From positions 13,537,030 to 13,601,029 of the forward strand of contig BSYO01000030.1 in NCBI GenBank assembly GCA_033239525.1: a stretch of DNA of 64,000 nt, written 5' to 3'. The position numbers and the translations under genes were made by a program. The notes below the pieces were generated by a model that saw nothing but the letters and a program-made list of their open reading frames with translations, was not told where the DNA came from and searched no databases. Below are positions 1 through 13,098 of this stretch, piece after piece; position 1 is the stretch's first letter; every line of letters starts with the position of its first letter. This DNA comes from Nepenthes gracilis (taxonomy: Eukaryota; Streptophyta; Magnoliopsida; Caryophyllales; Nepenthaceae).

Positions 1-62
1 AATATGGGGTCAAACCAACAAATAGATGACTTGATTGTATGTCGGGATGCATGCACACGGTG

Positions 63-3000
63 CTACTCGAGAAGCTTATTGCATGTGCTGACACCAACAG
101 CTGCAGCAAGATGCCAAGCAGCATGAATGAATGGGGTTCGAGGAAACAAGTCATCAGCGATGAAGAGCACACCTCCTAACAAGGAAGATGCCTTGTGCAT
201 ATTGTGAGCCATCTTTAATCGCGGATTTTCCAACGCTCGTCTAGCAAACGCTACCTGAAACAAAGGTATACAGGAGAACATCTATTTAACTGCCATTTTT
301 GTGTGGTTTAGGAGCTCAAAAAAAAAAAAAAATGCTGCAAAGAAGTAAATGTGTATCGGAGTCATTCCCATGGGACTGCTGATAGCCAATAGAATGGGGA
401 AAACCTAAGGGCAGATATGACTAATAACATGGATTTCAAATCTTAGCCGATATATATGGATATTAATAGACACTAATATTAATATTCCTTAATATTGTAA
501 AACTATCTCGATATGTTACCAATTATTGACCGGTATAACTAATGCATCATTTAATATAAACAATATTTATTGGCTTTTTCTTTCTCCACTTTGCTCTTGA
601 AAGTTTCAATTTACATGTTCTAAATATATATAAACCTTCTAAAAAGCCTACATTCACATATTTTGAAGAATGACACAAAATACACAAATCAAATGTTTTG
701 AGATATTTTGAATGATTATTTTTCATAAAATTGACTAAAATACCCAAATAGGTAAATACATAATAAAAGACGATTAAATTTATTTTTGATGTGGTTATGA
801 GAATTTGTTTTGAGTCCGCAATGTCAGATACATATAGATATGCCCCGATGTAGTTGCAACCAATATTGATATTGACATCTATGCTAATAATTGACAAATG
901 ACAGAAGATATGAGCCGTAACCCTTGGGGGTTTTTTGTTATTTTTGTGCCTCAGACCCAACAAAAGGAAAAGGGAAAAAGATTTCATCACTCGTATAACA
1001 AGCTATGTGTGTTATTGTTCTAATGATATGGTATAGATCAGACTAATACCCAATTAACAAGAAGATTGTGGCAGGGTCATTTAGCATTGGTAATTTACGC
1101 AATTGGTGACTCAGAATGAAGGCAGTGTGATATCTGGATTTTGCTTGACAGAAGGGAGAGCACATGGTATCAGGTAGAATGGAGGTACTGGGTGGTGAAC
1201 TGCCAATGGTTGATACATATTGAAAACTACCAAAACAAAAAAGAAATGGGGACCTAGTATACGAAGCTCCTATGTCAGAAAGTTTGGAGAGACATGCCGC
1301 CTTGCATTTCATTGAAAAGAAGTCATTTTTGTGGTTTGAGCTAGTTATCTCCAGGTTACAACGGCACAACCACACTGTTATATCAAGACTTACCCTCAAT
1401 GACCAGGACTAAACAGGAGTTTTTTTTTCCTTTGAAATTCAGTGGGTGGAGGATCAAAACATTCTCAACTCATTATCTGTCATTAATGCCAAAAGTAAAG
1501 GACAAAGGAGGGGAACCTTCTGCAGTGACAGGAAGAGGAGAAGAACGGTGGCAGTTGTGAATAACAGGGAGGCTTGATAACATGAGAAGATGGCTCTGAA
1601 CTAAAACCTCTACAACGCTTTTGCTTCCCACTACAGAAACAGGGAAATATTAAACTGGAAGATCCATTACTTACACCTTCTGTTAAAGAAAATGAAAATT
1701 GATTAAAAAGAGATCAAATGAATTTTATGAAAACCAAAAACAAGATGGAATCTTCATTAAAAACCACCTGCAGGATGGTAAAAAGTGGATAACTAATAAT
1801 CAAAGGCATTCGACTGACACTTGCATAAACCAAAAAAAACGTGCTTGCTCAACAACAGTCTTCTGACTTAAAAAAAGCACTTGTAGAAAGGAGCATTGTT
1901 TTTGATGAAATGAAAATTTTAACTTGCTAAAGAAATAGCTACACATTTTCTCAATCTAATCCATGCAATTCAGAGGTTTAAAAAAGCAAATTACCTCCAT
2001 CATACCAGTATGGACAGCTGAGACCATCAGTGGCTGGAAAGGTAGGCATAAAGCAGAAGCAGCCATCAGCAGTTTTGGATTCTCATCTCTAAGTGCTCGT
2101 GAAAGACACTGCAATGAAATTTTGAATGATTAGAGGTTCTGATGTTATTCACTCAATTTTGATCTGTTTGGTTATAATCCATAAACAAGCAGACATTGGT
2201 GATGGATTAATCTGCTGTTGTTAGCTTCAAGCGACCTAGTTTTCTCATGCTCATGGAATGAACTTTCAGCTGATATATAAAAAATGGGCCCCTAATATCA
2301 TGACAAAATAGTTATATGTATCCATATTGCCGATATATTGGTTGATATTTAACCCACAAATTTCGATTCACCAAAAAGTTGTGTCTGATACTTGTACACA
2401 TCACTCGACATGACTGATACCAATACCACTATTTTCATCCATGCTCAGGCTGTCAATGCTCAAATGTTAATTTGAATCATTGAAGTAATGCCAATGTTAA
2501 ATGAACAATTTCCACTGTCACGTACAACTTTTAGAAACACTACAGTCTTCTCCTTTGACAGTTCCCAGTGGCTATAATTCACATAGAATGGGTCATGATG
2601 AGAGAGAATATACATAAAGTTATTAGCTAAGATGCCTCAGCCAATGCTTAGCCAATGCTTAATACAGATTTTTGGTCTTCGCATTCTCTGTTAGACCTTC
2701 TGGGACATCAGTTCAAAAAGGTGATGAGCATTGGAGACCACAAGCAGAGGGCTCCACACACGAAAAACTGGAGTTCATTCTTTCGTGATTGCAGCCAGTA
2801 TACCATTTTTCAAGCCTAGCAAGACTGTCTTAATAATTTCTATATCACTTACCAAGTTAATTTTCGTGTTAATGCATAAGAAAACTTTTGTCCAGCACTC
2901 AAGAGGTTAATTTTGATTAGTTTCTTTTCTCTGCCAAGTTTAAATAAGTGGAAGAATCAAAATTCATAAACTTGATAGAATGGATATTGTCAGATTTCCA

Positions 3001-6000
3001 AGCAATTTACACATGTTCATACTACCATTAAATTCATGCAGTATATTTGTAATGTTGAATGGTGTTGGGTTCAGTGAAAATTCAAATTGATCCAAACCCA
3101 ATGACCCACGTTATGAAGTGGAGAACAAATTATCATGTACAAATTTGGCAATGACCTGGTTCAAGTCTGAAAGACCATAAACAAAGTCAGATAAGTATCA
3201 ACAATAAGCCGGGTGACAATGTGTCGGGTGACTGAAAAAACAAAAGAGTCAGAGTATGACAATGAAGATAGTAGACTGGTAAATGTTGACCTAAAAAGGC
3301 AAGCTAATGAGAGCCGAACTGCCAAACTAAACAGCCGACATACCTAGCTAAATTCTAGATTCCTTGACGATAACACATCAGTAACAGCAATGATCCCCAC
3401 AAACCTGAATTCAAAGACAGTTTTCCAAGACTCATGGTTGAAAACAAGTACGCTAACGATTAACTTTAACAATTGACTAGCATATTCAATAACCATTTTA
3501 GGAGAACTAACACCAACTTCTTTTTAGGAGAACCACCAACAACCTCTATGAGAAGAGGCAGAAACCACCCATAATAATAGGTCTTTCACCTCTATAATTA
3601 CCAAACCCCTTAACAATGTAATGGTATCTTTTAACAACTCCAACATGAAGAGAATCTAATGACCTTTTGATTTTTGAGATCTCAACTCTCTCTCACTTTA
3701 GCACATAAGTCTACAAATTAAAGAGGTTTGGAATTTACCCTTCAGAATACCTCATCTCCACAAAATATTCTTGGAGCTTAATCCTCCAATCCTCTGAATT
3801 CTTTTTTCCTCTCTCTCTAACTGGTTTGTTAGAAGTATTTGATGACTTGAGCATTGAGGATGAACCATGAAATAAGTCTCATCCCCATAAACTCTCATTT
3901 TAGTTTGTGGTGTGTAGGATGCAAATTATAAAATCTAAGAACTTGCTTTGAAAGCTCTCAGGTCCAAATTTAAATGTAATGCCTGACATTTTTTGTTTAT
4001 TATTTATGAAATCATATATATATACTTGTGGGTACCCGTGTTGTAAAGCGGTGCTTGATGCACACCTGAATGGCACATGTACACCGATTATATTATATAA
4101 GGCCGCTTGCGCACTGTTTCGGTCATTTCATGGGAAAAAGGAGAGAAAAAAGAGAGAAAGAGAAGGGAGAGGAAGAAGAGAGAGAGAAAAGGAAGGAGCT
4201 TTTAGAATTTTTCGGAGTTAGATGTATTAGATTAGAGGTCTAAAACAAGTATTTCCAAACCCATTCTTTGATTTATTTCGTAAACCCTTTTATTTTGCTG
4301 ATGATACTTGTTTTATTATACATACATATTATTTTTTATATTCCTATTTTAAATATTGTTACATGCATATGATTTTAACTTAATATTTTGAGATTTTATT
4401 TGGTTTTTACTAAAGATTTGAAGATTTATTTGTTTTTCACTGCATAAGTAAATTTTTTTGAAATCTTATGTTCATAGATGAAAATGTTTAAGAAGAAAAG
4501 TCACGAAAATTGCATTTTACCTTGCATATTGATATTCCATATAAGTGCTTCGAATCGATCTCTATTTGTTTAAGATAAGTATTTCTAAACCCATTCTCTG
4601 GTTTATTTCGTAAACCCTTTTTATTTTGCCGACGATACTTATTTTATTATACATACATATTATTTTTTATATCCCTATTTTGAATATTGTTACATGTATA
4701 TGATTTTCATTTAATATTTTGAGATTTTATTTGGTTTTTACTAAAGGTTTGAAGATTTGTTTGTTTTTCACTATTTAAGTGAATTTTTTGAAATATTATG
4801 TTCATATATGAAAATATTTAAGAAGAAAAGTCACGAAAATTACATTTTACATTGCATATTGATATTCCATATAAGTGCTTCAAATCAATCTCTATTTTGA
4901 TATTTAATATAATTTGTACTTCCCACAAGGTAAAAACTTTTTGATATTTACACTTTTCTTAGAGTAGAAAAGTTATGGACATTTATACTTTTTTTTGCAA
5001 AGTAGAAAAAATTTAGATCTTTATTATAAAGTTCTCCATTTATTTTTTTAGAACTATTGTAAGGAATTAAATAGAAATAATATATTCAAACGTTTTAATA
5101 TATTATATATACCTTAGAATTACATCTATCATTTACGAGTAGCAAAAAAAAATAACGTTTGACCTCGTCTATAGAGAGTAATTTGTAAATGGCCCACTTA
5201 TGAGTCTAAATAGTAGTGTTTAGCCTAAAGTTACTAAGAATACACAGCCCTTCCTCTGATTTTTTGATTCTTGGTTTTCAGATTTTAGCCTGATTTGGAT
5301 TTTAAAATTTTAACTTGCAACATATTTGAGACATTTGAAATGTTTAACCTTGAGATTTGTAGTTTTTGATACGATATTTGAAACCATTGGACATTAGACA
5401 TTTGAGCCTTTGGAAAGTATACGATTTGGACTTTAAACGATTTTATACAGTTTGGATTATTTGGTATTTGTATATGTATTACGAATATTGGTGTACAAAA
5501 CCAAGATTTGGACTACATATTTGGACATTTGATATATTGGAACATTTGATACAAATATTGGATTTTGCATGTGTTTTTCTATTTTCTATCCCTCTATCTG
5601 TTTGTGGACATAAAGTTGTTATTATATACATATATATTTATTGAAATTTAGACTTACGTTTTGTGAATATTTTCTAACATTTTAGATTAATGAGTAATAA
5701 AAACTTGCAGGATTTAGATACAAAAAACTTAAAGATTTGGTTTAGTTTTATTTGTATTTGAATTTGTATAATGATAACTTGTTTGAGACTCATGCTTAGG
5801 ATTATTGTACATTTTGGTTTATTGCAATTTATATAATTTGGAAATCGTGGTAAAGAATGGATTTTAGGATAATTATATTACAATAGTTTTGATATTTTGT
5901 TAAATGCTTTCCCCTGCAAACAGTTTTTGTGTTTGAGCAGATTTATTTATTATCATAGTTGGAGGCTGGCTGGAGGTTGATTTGGCCAGATCATTTGCCT

Positions 6001-7622
6001 GCTGTGATTTGTAGTTTTTATATTGTTTTGGTCTTTGTGTATGGTTCGTCTAACCCAGAATTGGGTATTTGAAATTTAATTGTTCATGGATTATTATTAT
6101 TTGAGTTTATTTATTAATAATTAATATCTACTTGTGCTGGCACGTGATATTAAATCTAAGGTACACATCAAATGGCAACCCTTCAGGTTTAGTTCATTGT
6201 TAATCTGGGGTTCATCAATTTGTCAACTTCTTAACAAGGAAATAAAATATCAGTTCACCTTAATCTTACCACAGTTGCAGCTGCTATCATTGTATAGTCA
6301 ATCCATCTCAAGAACTTCCTTATTCTCCCTCTGGAGGAGTGGTAAAGACTAGAGGCAACTCCAACTCCAACCAAGGAATTAGCATACAACTTACAATTCA
6401 GATTTTTCCTGCATCATCACAACCAAACAAGTAAGAACAGAATACCCATGTGATAATCGCAGCATAAGAAATATGGACACCAACATTGGACATAAATATG
6501 ACACCGACCAGGTTATTTTTCTAAAAATAAGGACACGATACGTTGAGAATACGTTAATCAAAGTTCATAATTCAATAATTTATTTAGAGTATGAGAATAT
6601 ATATAATAGGTCAACAACTCACTTTATACTTGTTTTCTCATCCAAAGAAAAATATTATCATGAAGAAGCAATATGCAAATGAGTTATGCTACAACATACA
6701 TCACAAAAGAAAAAAGGAAAGAAAGAAGATGACAACAAGTGATTAAGTTTCTAATTGTTATCAAATTATAAAATGACTCATTTTTTGGTTTATATCAAGA
6801 ATCCAAATTTTCTGAAGATTACAAAATTATCCATTGTGTCCAACACTGGTCAGAATCGAAAAGGAAAAAATATTCCAACTTGTGTTAGAGTATGTCAGCC
6901 AAGTATCGGTGTCTAATTGTGTTGGACACCAATACACTGGCCCGGAAGAAGTGTCACTGCTTCTTAGGTGGAAGATATCATTTTAAAGAGATTGCGAGCT
7001 TACCTAGGCACATGGATTCCAAGAGCAATGAAAGGGAGAGAAGTAATAACATTAGCAACTGTTTCCACAACATTTTGATCACCTACAAGGGAAAAAAAAA
7101 CAAAAGGAATGCCCAAACTATGAGCAAAATATGGTTCTTCTTGATCAAGGCTAAGCAAAGAGGAAATGCAGATGCAGATGAAATAGTAGTTTGCAGAACT
7201 ACAACTACCATTAAGGCTACAATGAATGGGTCTCTGGAAAACAGGTCTTTGCTGCCACACTCGTCTGTGGAATTCAAAAGAAGCATGATGTAAGCAAAAT
7301 TAGCAACTTAAAGAATGGTCAAGGACTGCCCATGAAATGATTAGAATAAATAGATTTTCCTTCACTCACTGTGTTAATAACCATTGGCTAGCTCCATTGC
7401 TTGAACTTCCAGATGTTACTTGATTATGGTCCCTGTGCTGAGAGATCTCCTCTAAAGCAAATGGTGCATGGGGCACCACATGCACGCCATGCACACCTTC
7501 TAGTGCTCCACTAGAGTTCACAGAAGTTTTGGGACCCATAAACCCTTCAACCACAGCTAAGAGCATCAACTACTTACCTGCAATAACTTGCAGGCAGCAA
7601 TTGAAAGGCTCTTCCTTCTGTC
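63..7622 (-). CDS. Conserved plant multi-pass membrane protein, multi-exon, middle exon missing
   Basis: Read on the minus strand, these exons have good splice sites: 7370-7556 (donor GTGAGT), 7209-7264, 7004-7082 (acceptor after a T-rich tract, donor GTAAGC), 1995-2108 (38 codons, donor GTAATT) and terminal 63-254 (63 codons plus stop). Phases agree across 7370/7264, 7209/7082 and 1995/254. Recognisable stretches are WQQRPVFQRPIHCSLNG, ETVANVITSLPFIALG and, at the C-terminus, MVSAVHTGMMEVAFARRA and PFIHAAWHLAAAVGVSTC. The C-terminus has two hydrophobic segments, and HAAWH fits the HxxxH metal site of the CREST membrane hydrolase superfamily (ceramidase/PAQR/TMEM8-like); that assignment is inference. 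The donor at 7004 is phase 2 and the acceptor at 2108 is phase 0, so at least one exon should lie between them; I did not find it. The 5' end is unclear: a short exon at 7578-about 7620 (donor GTAAGT) is possible but sits only 21 bp from 7556, so it would have to splice to a later acceptor near 7510. Confidence 0.6.
255..1994 (-). other. Intron of the membrane-protein gene
   Basis: This lies between the 38-codon exon and the terminal exon, and the reading frame joins exactly across it (phase 0). It is AT-rich with an A14 run near 320. Open frames inside it (for example 547-990 and 1043-1399 on the minus strand) have no recognisable domain and look like chance ORFs. Confidence 0.6.
3190..3950 (+). 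repeat. Possible decayed Gypsy LTR remnant
   Basis: The stretch 3838-3930 has the layout seen at the 3' end of the Gypsy LTRs further right: GACTTGAGC, a T-rich tract, then GTGGTGTGTAGGAT. The same order occurs at about 17637-17720 in the left LTR of the 16.8 kb element. The 5' part matches only weakly and no terminal CATCA or target-site duplication was found. Confidence 0.35.
4245..4900. repeat. Tandem duplication, two diverged copies of about 330 bp
   Basis: Copy 1 starts at 4245 (CAAGTATTTCCAAACCC) and copy 2 at about 4575 (TAAGTATTTCTAAACCC). The two run in parallel through the CGTAAACCC, TTTGGTTTTTACTAAAG and AAGAAAAGTCACGAAAAT motifs to GTGCTTCGAATCGATC (about 4545) and GTGCTTCAAATCAATC (about 4877). 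Scattered substitutions show that the duplication is not recent. No coding function is visible. Confidence 0.8.
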
Positions 7623-9060
7623 AATACACAGAAATACAATGTCAAGATATGACCCAGCAGAACAAGGAAACCCTTCAATCCCATTGAAAGTAATAACATG
7701 AAGAGGCTACCATCAATGAATATCATATGATATGCAGAATTTTGGACAGTATACATTGGCATTGAGAGCCTGATACTATAATAAAATCATAATATATTAC
7801 CATATTAGTGATATAATACACTCAATATTCTCTGATATATTGATAAATGTTTGTCTCCAGATTCTATTTTGCTAAAAAAAAAAAAAAGGTATATTTGATA
7901 CGTGGATACAAATACATATTATCAAATATGACTAATCTAGTATGGTCACGACCAATAATAATACTTTCATTGATGGCCACCATAGTATAACATCTTTTAT
8001 CCAATCACTAGAGGTGTGTGTTCCTTTTTTTGGGTTTCATTAGATGTGCTACACAGTTGGCACCTGTAGATGTTCTCCTTGAAGGGCTCTCTATTCACAA
8101 TGTCTAGACAAGGCATGAAAAACGGGTTGTAACAACCCAAGATGATGCTTGCTTACCAAAAAGAAAACTATCCAACATGAATCCTTAGGCTTTGCTGTCC
8201 AATAAGCGCAAAATAATGCCAACTTGAAATACATATTATTAAGACCGTGAAATTCAACTACACAACTAGAATATCTTGAAGGCCTGATTATATTTACTTC
8301 CAACCAATCTGCCATTTTTCGACCTTCCAAGAACTTTGCGAAGAAAAACCACTATCACAACCATTAACAAAATCTTGCCAGAATTTAAAGGTACAAATTA
8401 CCCCTTGTTAAACAAAATTTGCAAGGATTCTGTCTATACATGGAAAGAAAATATAAATTCCCCTGAAACCTACATAGTTTCTATGATGACTATTCTCAAA
8501 CACCTTACCAGCATGATCACTAACACCTCCAATTCAACTGCATAAAAACAAGTAAATAAGAACCCCATAATTTACATTTTAATTTCATGCGATAAATTTG
8601 TCCACAATCTTCATGCCTTAATTCAACATACAACATGCAATAAGAGGAACTGTCATAATTAAACATGACGACGAAGATCGTTCCCCAGAATCGATTAAAA
8701 AGATGTTAAAATCCCCAACTGGGCAAATAACATATTCACAACTCATATTAGCCCGAACGGCAGACATTGACACATACATAACAAAATCTCTTGAAAATCT
8801 CTCAAAGAGAGAGGAGGAGGAAAGAGAAAACCTGTTCGCAATTCGCAGCTGAGAATGAGGTTGAACCCAGGAGGGAAAACTAAGAGTTTCAGAGTAAAAT
8901 AGTCGTTCGTTGGAAGTTTTATAGTATAAGAATTGGTTGTTTATGATGAGATGTGAAATAGGGACCCTCGAGAAAGACAGAAAAAGAGGATCTGAGGCGA
9001 GCGGAACCAGGAGATGCTCTATGCACGAATGTTCCGGTGAAAGTCCCCGCATATTCGTTG
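7623..9060 (-). other. Upstream part of the minus-strand gene; likely 5' UTR or first exons
   Basis: No exon can be fixed here. An open frame at 8618-9052 (minus) is serine-rich and resembles a transcribed leader more than a known protein. The sequence upstream of 9060 drops back to AT-rich intergenic DNA, so transcription of the membrane-protein gene probably starts near here. An A-rich run lies at 7875-7887. Confidence 0.3.
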
Positions 9061-9659
9061 TCTCAATTTGGCACGCAGCTGTAGACGCAGCCGTAACGCC
9101 GTGACCAATTCAGACAATCTGCTTTCGACCCATTTGCAAAGCTGTTGAGATTGAATGGTGGGCGCCGACGTGCCTTTTTTTCCCCATTTAACTTCCACGT
9201 AGGAGGAACTTTGTTAAATTAAAAGTATTATTTTAAAATTATATATTATTAAGAAAATTTAGTTTTTTTAAACATTATATTAAATTTAACTAGTTATCCA
9301 TTAGTATAATTATTTTGTGTTTCTAATAATCAATCGGTACTATAAATAATATATTATTTTTTAGATATTGATGCGTCTCGGATTTTTTATTATAGTACGA
9401 ATTAGAGAGCCTTCCAATCTCCTGCCGCGAGTCAATCTGGATCGGGTCTGATTTTTGTCACTATTAACTTAGAACCTGCACATTATAAACTACAAACAAG
9501 AAGTTAGAAGACGGCGGGAGGTTATCCCACAACAAATATTTCGACGCTTAAATTAAATATTTTTTGTGATAAACGAAAATGCACATGCTTAAAGGTAAGT
9601 GTGACGGGAGTGCAAAGATGCAGTGATGATGAGAGTATGAGTGGGATGTATTTAGAGAG

Positions 9660-10095
9660 TCAGGCTCCATGGGTGCACTTGGTTGAAGAACAACTCACTA
9701 AATGGAGGATTAAGCTCTAAGGGTGTACCCGATTGAGAGATATGACTTACAAGATTGGCTGAATTAAATATTTTTCTCTATAGGATGCGCGCTAAAGGTA
9801 AGCGTGATGGCTCTCACTAGATGAATGATGGGAGGATGTGTGATGTATTTGGAGGATTAAGTTCTAAGGATGAGCCCATATGAAGGAACAACTCACTAAA
9901 TGGAGGATTGAACTCCAATGCATGCACCGAGGGAGGTCCCACTAGATGGAGGGCTAAACTCTAAGAGTGCGACCGACTAATGGGCGGCTCACTAGATGGA
10001 TGATTGAGCTCCAAGGTTGCGCCCGGTTGAGAAGCGACTCACTAGATGGAGGGTTAAGCTCCAAGGTTGCGCTCGATTGAGGAGCGGCTCATTAA
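9660..10095. repeat. Subrepeats of about 52 bp inside the LTR
   Basis: Several imperfect copies occur of a unit containing CTCACTAGATGGA, then GTTAAGCTCCAAGG, then TGCGC(C/T)CGATTGAG. The best-preserved neighbouring copies are at about 9985-10090. They account for most of the extra length of this LTR compared with its relatives. Confidence 0.65.
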
Positions 10096-10815
10096 TTTCA
10101 TTGTGAGGCAACAAAGGCTCGAAGGAAGAGAGCTGGTTCCTACTCCTCGAGAATGGAGGGTGAAGGATTGAATATTAGATCTCTGGTCACCGTTTTTACT
10201 TAAGATTGGACTCTTCAATTTGTACTATAGAGAGTGGCTCACTAAGGTTATTTCACGAAAATTTTAGGATCAATGGTGCTTTGTTGATCAGGGACTAGGC
10301 CCTTGGGCCTCGGGGTTTAGACCTAGAAGCCCCTTTCCCTTAGCAGGAGAAGGTATTTATAGGCTCCCTTTGGGAGGCTTTGGGAGTTGGGGCCCTTGAT
10401 AGGTGCTTTGCTGGGACTCGTCAGTTGCTACCCGCTAGCGGTGGTCAGCGGCGTCAGCTGTCATTTTGCGGGGGCAAAGAGATCGTCATCCGGTGCGAAT
10501 CATGCCTGGTCTGCTGTCTATGTAAGGATTGGTCAAGTGGCTTGAAAGAACGGCCTACACAATTACTTATAGCGCTGACCCGTCTCTCTATTGGCAGCAT
10601 CTTCTGCACTGACTCCCGCCACCTAGAGTTGCCTTAGTAGACTAAGCAAGTGTGCTGATTGGTTGTAGGCCTGGGGTGTCACGTGGGCTGCACGCTTGGA
10701 TCTGTTGGGCTCCACAGAGGGGTTCTAGCCTTGTTACTCGATTGGACTGGTTTTCCTTTGATTGGGCCTTGCTGCTCTTGGCCCAACTTCCAAGTTGGAC
10801 CTTATATATATATAT

Positions 10816-11719
10816 TGATGCGTTATAGATTTAAATTTTAAACGGGTTCACGTCGAGCTATCTATTGGATTCCGGTCTTCGTCCACTGAGCCTAGGATCC
10901 TACATACCATAACTTGAAATAAGATGTCAAGTGATGGCAGGATTTGATCTTTTCAAAAACACTTTGACACTTAAGTTAGTATAGAGCCTTTTGAGAACAA
11001 GAAGGTGAAATGTAGTGAATGTAAAGATGAATGATTTGAGTGTGTTTGAAAATGTAGATGGGAGATGCACTCGTAGAGAGAGTGGCTTGGATTATGGAAA
11101 CTTGCGAGAAGTAGTTTCTTTCAGTATTCAACCCGCAAGGGACTAGTAGTAGAGAGAAAAGGAGTGAGCACTAAAAAGTTTGAGAGCATAAAGAGCTTTC
11201 GTAAACTTTAGTTTATTAGAGGGCGTTTAATAGGAAAAAAGAGTGTGTCGGTGGGGTGAATCTCCATAACCTTTTATAGCCATGGTCCTCCACTGCCTTC
11301 ATTGGGTAGCAAAGCGGGATGCCCGCCTTCCGTGAGGATTGTTGCCTTTCATGTGTGGATGCGAGCGCCATTCTTAACTGTAACAATTAAGAAGGCGGAT
11401 CTCTTTTCTTCTGCACATGGTAACCGTTAGGGTTTTTTTTGTGGATTGCGCGCCAATTCATGCGCCTTCCTTTTGGGATATGCTTTGATTTTGAGAGGCT
11501 GCCGTTACAGTAGAGATTACCTTTCTCAGAGGTATGAAAAGTTAGGGCAGATGACCGTCGAGACTTGGGAAAGTACATGTGAGCTGATTTAGACATGAGT
11601 CGCATTCATCCTAGGCCACGACCAGTCTACTTACTGCGCTTTCGATCAATGAAAGTATTGACTATCCCATGCACGCCATTTGTTCCTTTTCGGCCAGCCT
11701 ACTACTTACATTCCCATCG
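10816..11719 (-). mobile_element. Nested solo Gypsy LTR, TSD TATAT
   Basis: Flanking 5-bp repeats TATAT (10811-10815 and 11720-11724) frame a 904-bp LTR read on the minus strand. Near its 3' end it has GTATGTAGGATCCTAGG and it closes with AACGCATCA, matching the 3' end of the LTR at 17700-17796. The first base pair of the minus-strand end is CG instead of TG, an expected decay change. TATAT is low-complexity here, but the LTR ends fall exactly against it. Confidence 0.7.
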
Positions 11720-11768
11720 TATATATATAATATTTTTGTAGGATGATGTACAGATTATTATAACCCAT

Positions 11769-13093
11769 CTTGGAGGTAAAAGGTTAGAGTTAAAATTACA
11801 AAGCATTTTATAATTTGAAGTTGACGATAATATTGATGGTCGGCTATTGAATTTGGTTGTTATTATTTAGATAGAATATGATAGGCTGCCTTGCACAATT
11901 GCAGCTCTGGGGTGACTTTAGATGTGCAACAAGGCACAAGGTACATTAATTTATTTGTTAATGTTTCTTTTAATACCTAACTATGTATATTTTCTTGTTA
12001 ATTTTATTCATATTCACCTAAAACAAATAGTTTATTTTATTTTACCATCTATGTTTCATTTTTGTTATTTGTTTGAATGAAATGAATATTTTCTTGGTAA
12101 GAAAAATTTATAAAATTTAAATATTTATATAGATTGTTAGAATCATCTTATTATTTTATAATATTTTAATACAAAAATAGATATCAATGGATAAATTTAA
12201 ATTCTTGCCTAAAGTTATTTTCTCGAACTATATGGTGCCAGTTTGTCATTCTTTATCATTCTCTCTCGATTCTTTCAAGAGTTACAGAATTTTATGTATA
12301 GGAAAAAAATTCGTATATATCCTGAAGAGGAAAGTTTGTGCTTATTTAAAATATGAAAGGAAGTTAAAATTTCCTATTTGTTTAAAACTGAGATTAAAAA
12401 TCACCTCTTATTTTATCCATAAAATTGTCTTATTATCTTCTTAATATGATGAATAATTATATTATTTATAGTGTAGAAAAATAATTAATTTCTCAATAAT
12501 AAAAGTATTATTATTATTTTTATCAAAAATCAGTCTAATTAATGAAATAATTTTTTTAATAAAATATAATAAAATAATAATATTTAATTATCTTAATAAA
12601 TTATTAGATATGTATTACATCATGTGAGATACTTTTTATACTCTTTCATTGTCTCATTTGACGGTGATATAATTATTGAAAGATGTGAATAAACATTAAG
12701 TGTACATTATAGCAATATCTCAATAACTTAGTCAAAATAATATTATGATCAAATAATTTACAAGTATGAATTATAGCGATTCGATATCATAAGGGACATG
12801 GTTTTTTTCATGTACAACACTAGTAAATATTTTGACCACAATTTAAAATGAGAAATATATATAAAATTTAACAATAATGTCTATCTCAAATATTTATACA
12901 TGGATATCTTAAATGTCAATAAAAATATACCTTAATACAATCCAAAAACATAAAGATTTACAATAAGATATATAATCAACATAATCATTTAGTATCTTTA
13001 TCGTTAATCTTTTTCATAATAGATCTATAATTGTAAGATCGGTGTTAAAAATTTTATTGATAATTTTTGTTTTTAAACTTCACTTTTAACATA
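11769..13093. other. AT-rich intergenic DNA
   Basis: No gene is visible. It holds the first copy (about 12096-12640) of a dispersed repeat whose second copy is at 16520 and is split by the Gypsy element. The open frame 12187-12444 lies in that repeat and has no recognisable domain. Confidence 0.6.
12096..12640. repeat. Dispersed AT-rich direct repeat, intact copy
   Basis: The first half (TAAAATTTAAATATTTATAT at about 12110, then the CTTTCAAGAGTT and AGAGGAAAGTTTGTGC region) matches 16530-16757. The second half (GTTTAAAAC-like at about 12378, TTTTTAATAAAATATAATAA, CATGTGAGATA) matches 27635-27900. The order is the same, so the second copy was one piece before the Gypsy element landed in it. 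Confidence 0.7.
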
Positions 13094-13098
13094 AAGGT

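Larger units (their letters stand above)
2109..7003. other. Large intron or disrupted segment, partly transposon-derived
   Basis: At least one exon of the minus-strand gene is expected here but was not seen. The segment holds a possible decayed LTR at about 3190-3950, a promoter-like TATATAAGG motif at about 4096, a purine-rich tract (4135-4200), a 330-bp tandem duplication (4245-4900) and AT-rich filler to about 6100. The region 6475-6935 has vague inverted ends with the motif GACACCGA and could be a MITE (low confidence). Confidence 0.45.
9369..11768 (-). repeat. Gypsy LTR remnant interrupted by a nested solo LTR
   Basis: The sequence begins TGATGCGTCTCGG at 9369 and follows the same order as the LTRs of the reverse Tat-type element at 36090 and 44627: a CTATAAATAAGAGGTTAGA-like block, CACTAAGG, a CTTTGGGAGGCTT-like block, then CCAAGTTGGACC at about 10790. 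It appears to resume after the nested LTR and end near ACCCATC at about 11767. It is longer than its relatives because of internal repeats at 9660-10095. A matching target-site duplication for this outer LTR was not found, so its right end is tentative. Confidence 0.6.

Noticed and set aside
8336..8545. Plus-strand 69-residue ORF near the 5' part of the membrane-protein gene
   Set aside because: It has no domain, is rich in Thr/Asn/Ile/Lys as expected of AT-rich DNA, and opposes the host gene.
9481..9560. Possible tRNA or small RNA in the GC-richer block
   Set aside because: The block aligns to the same position in the other Gypsy LTRs and has no cloverleaf pattern.
12187..12444. 85-residue plus-strand ORF
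   Set aside because: It lies in the dispersed AT-rich repeat; the second copy does not keep the frame.
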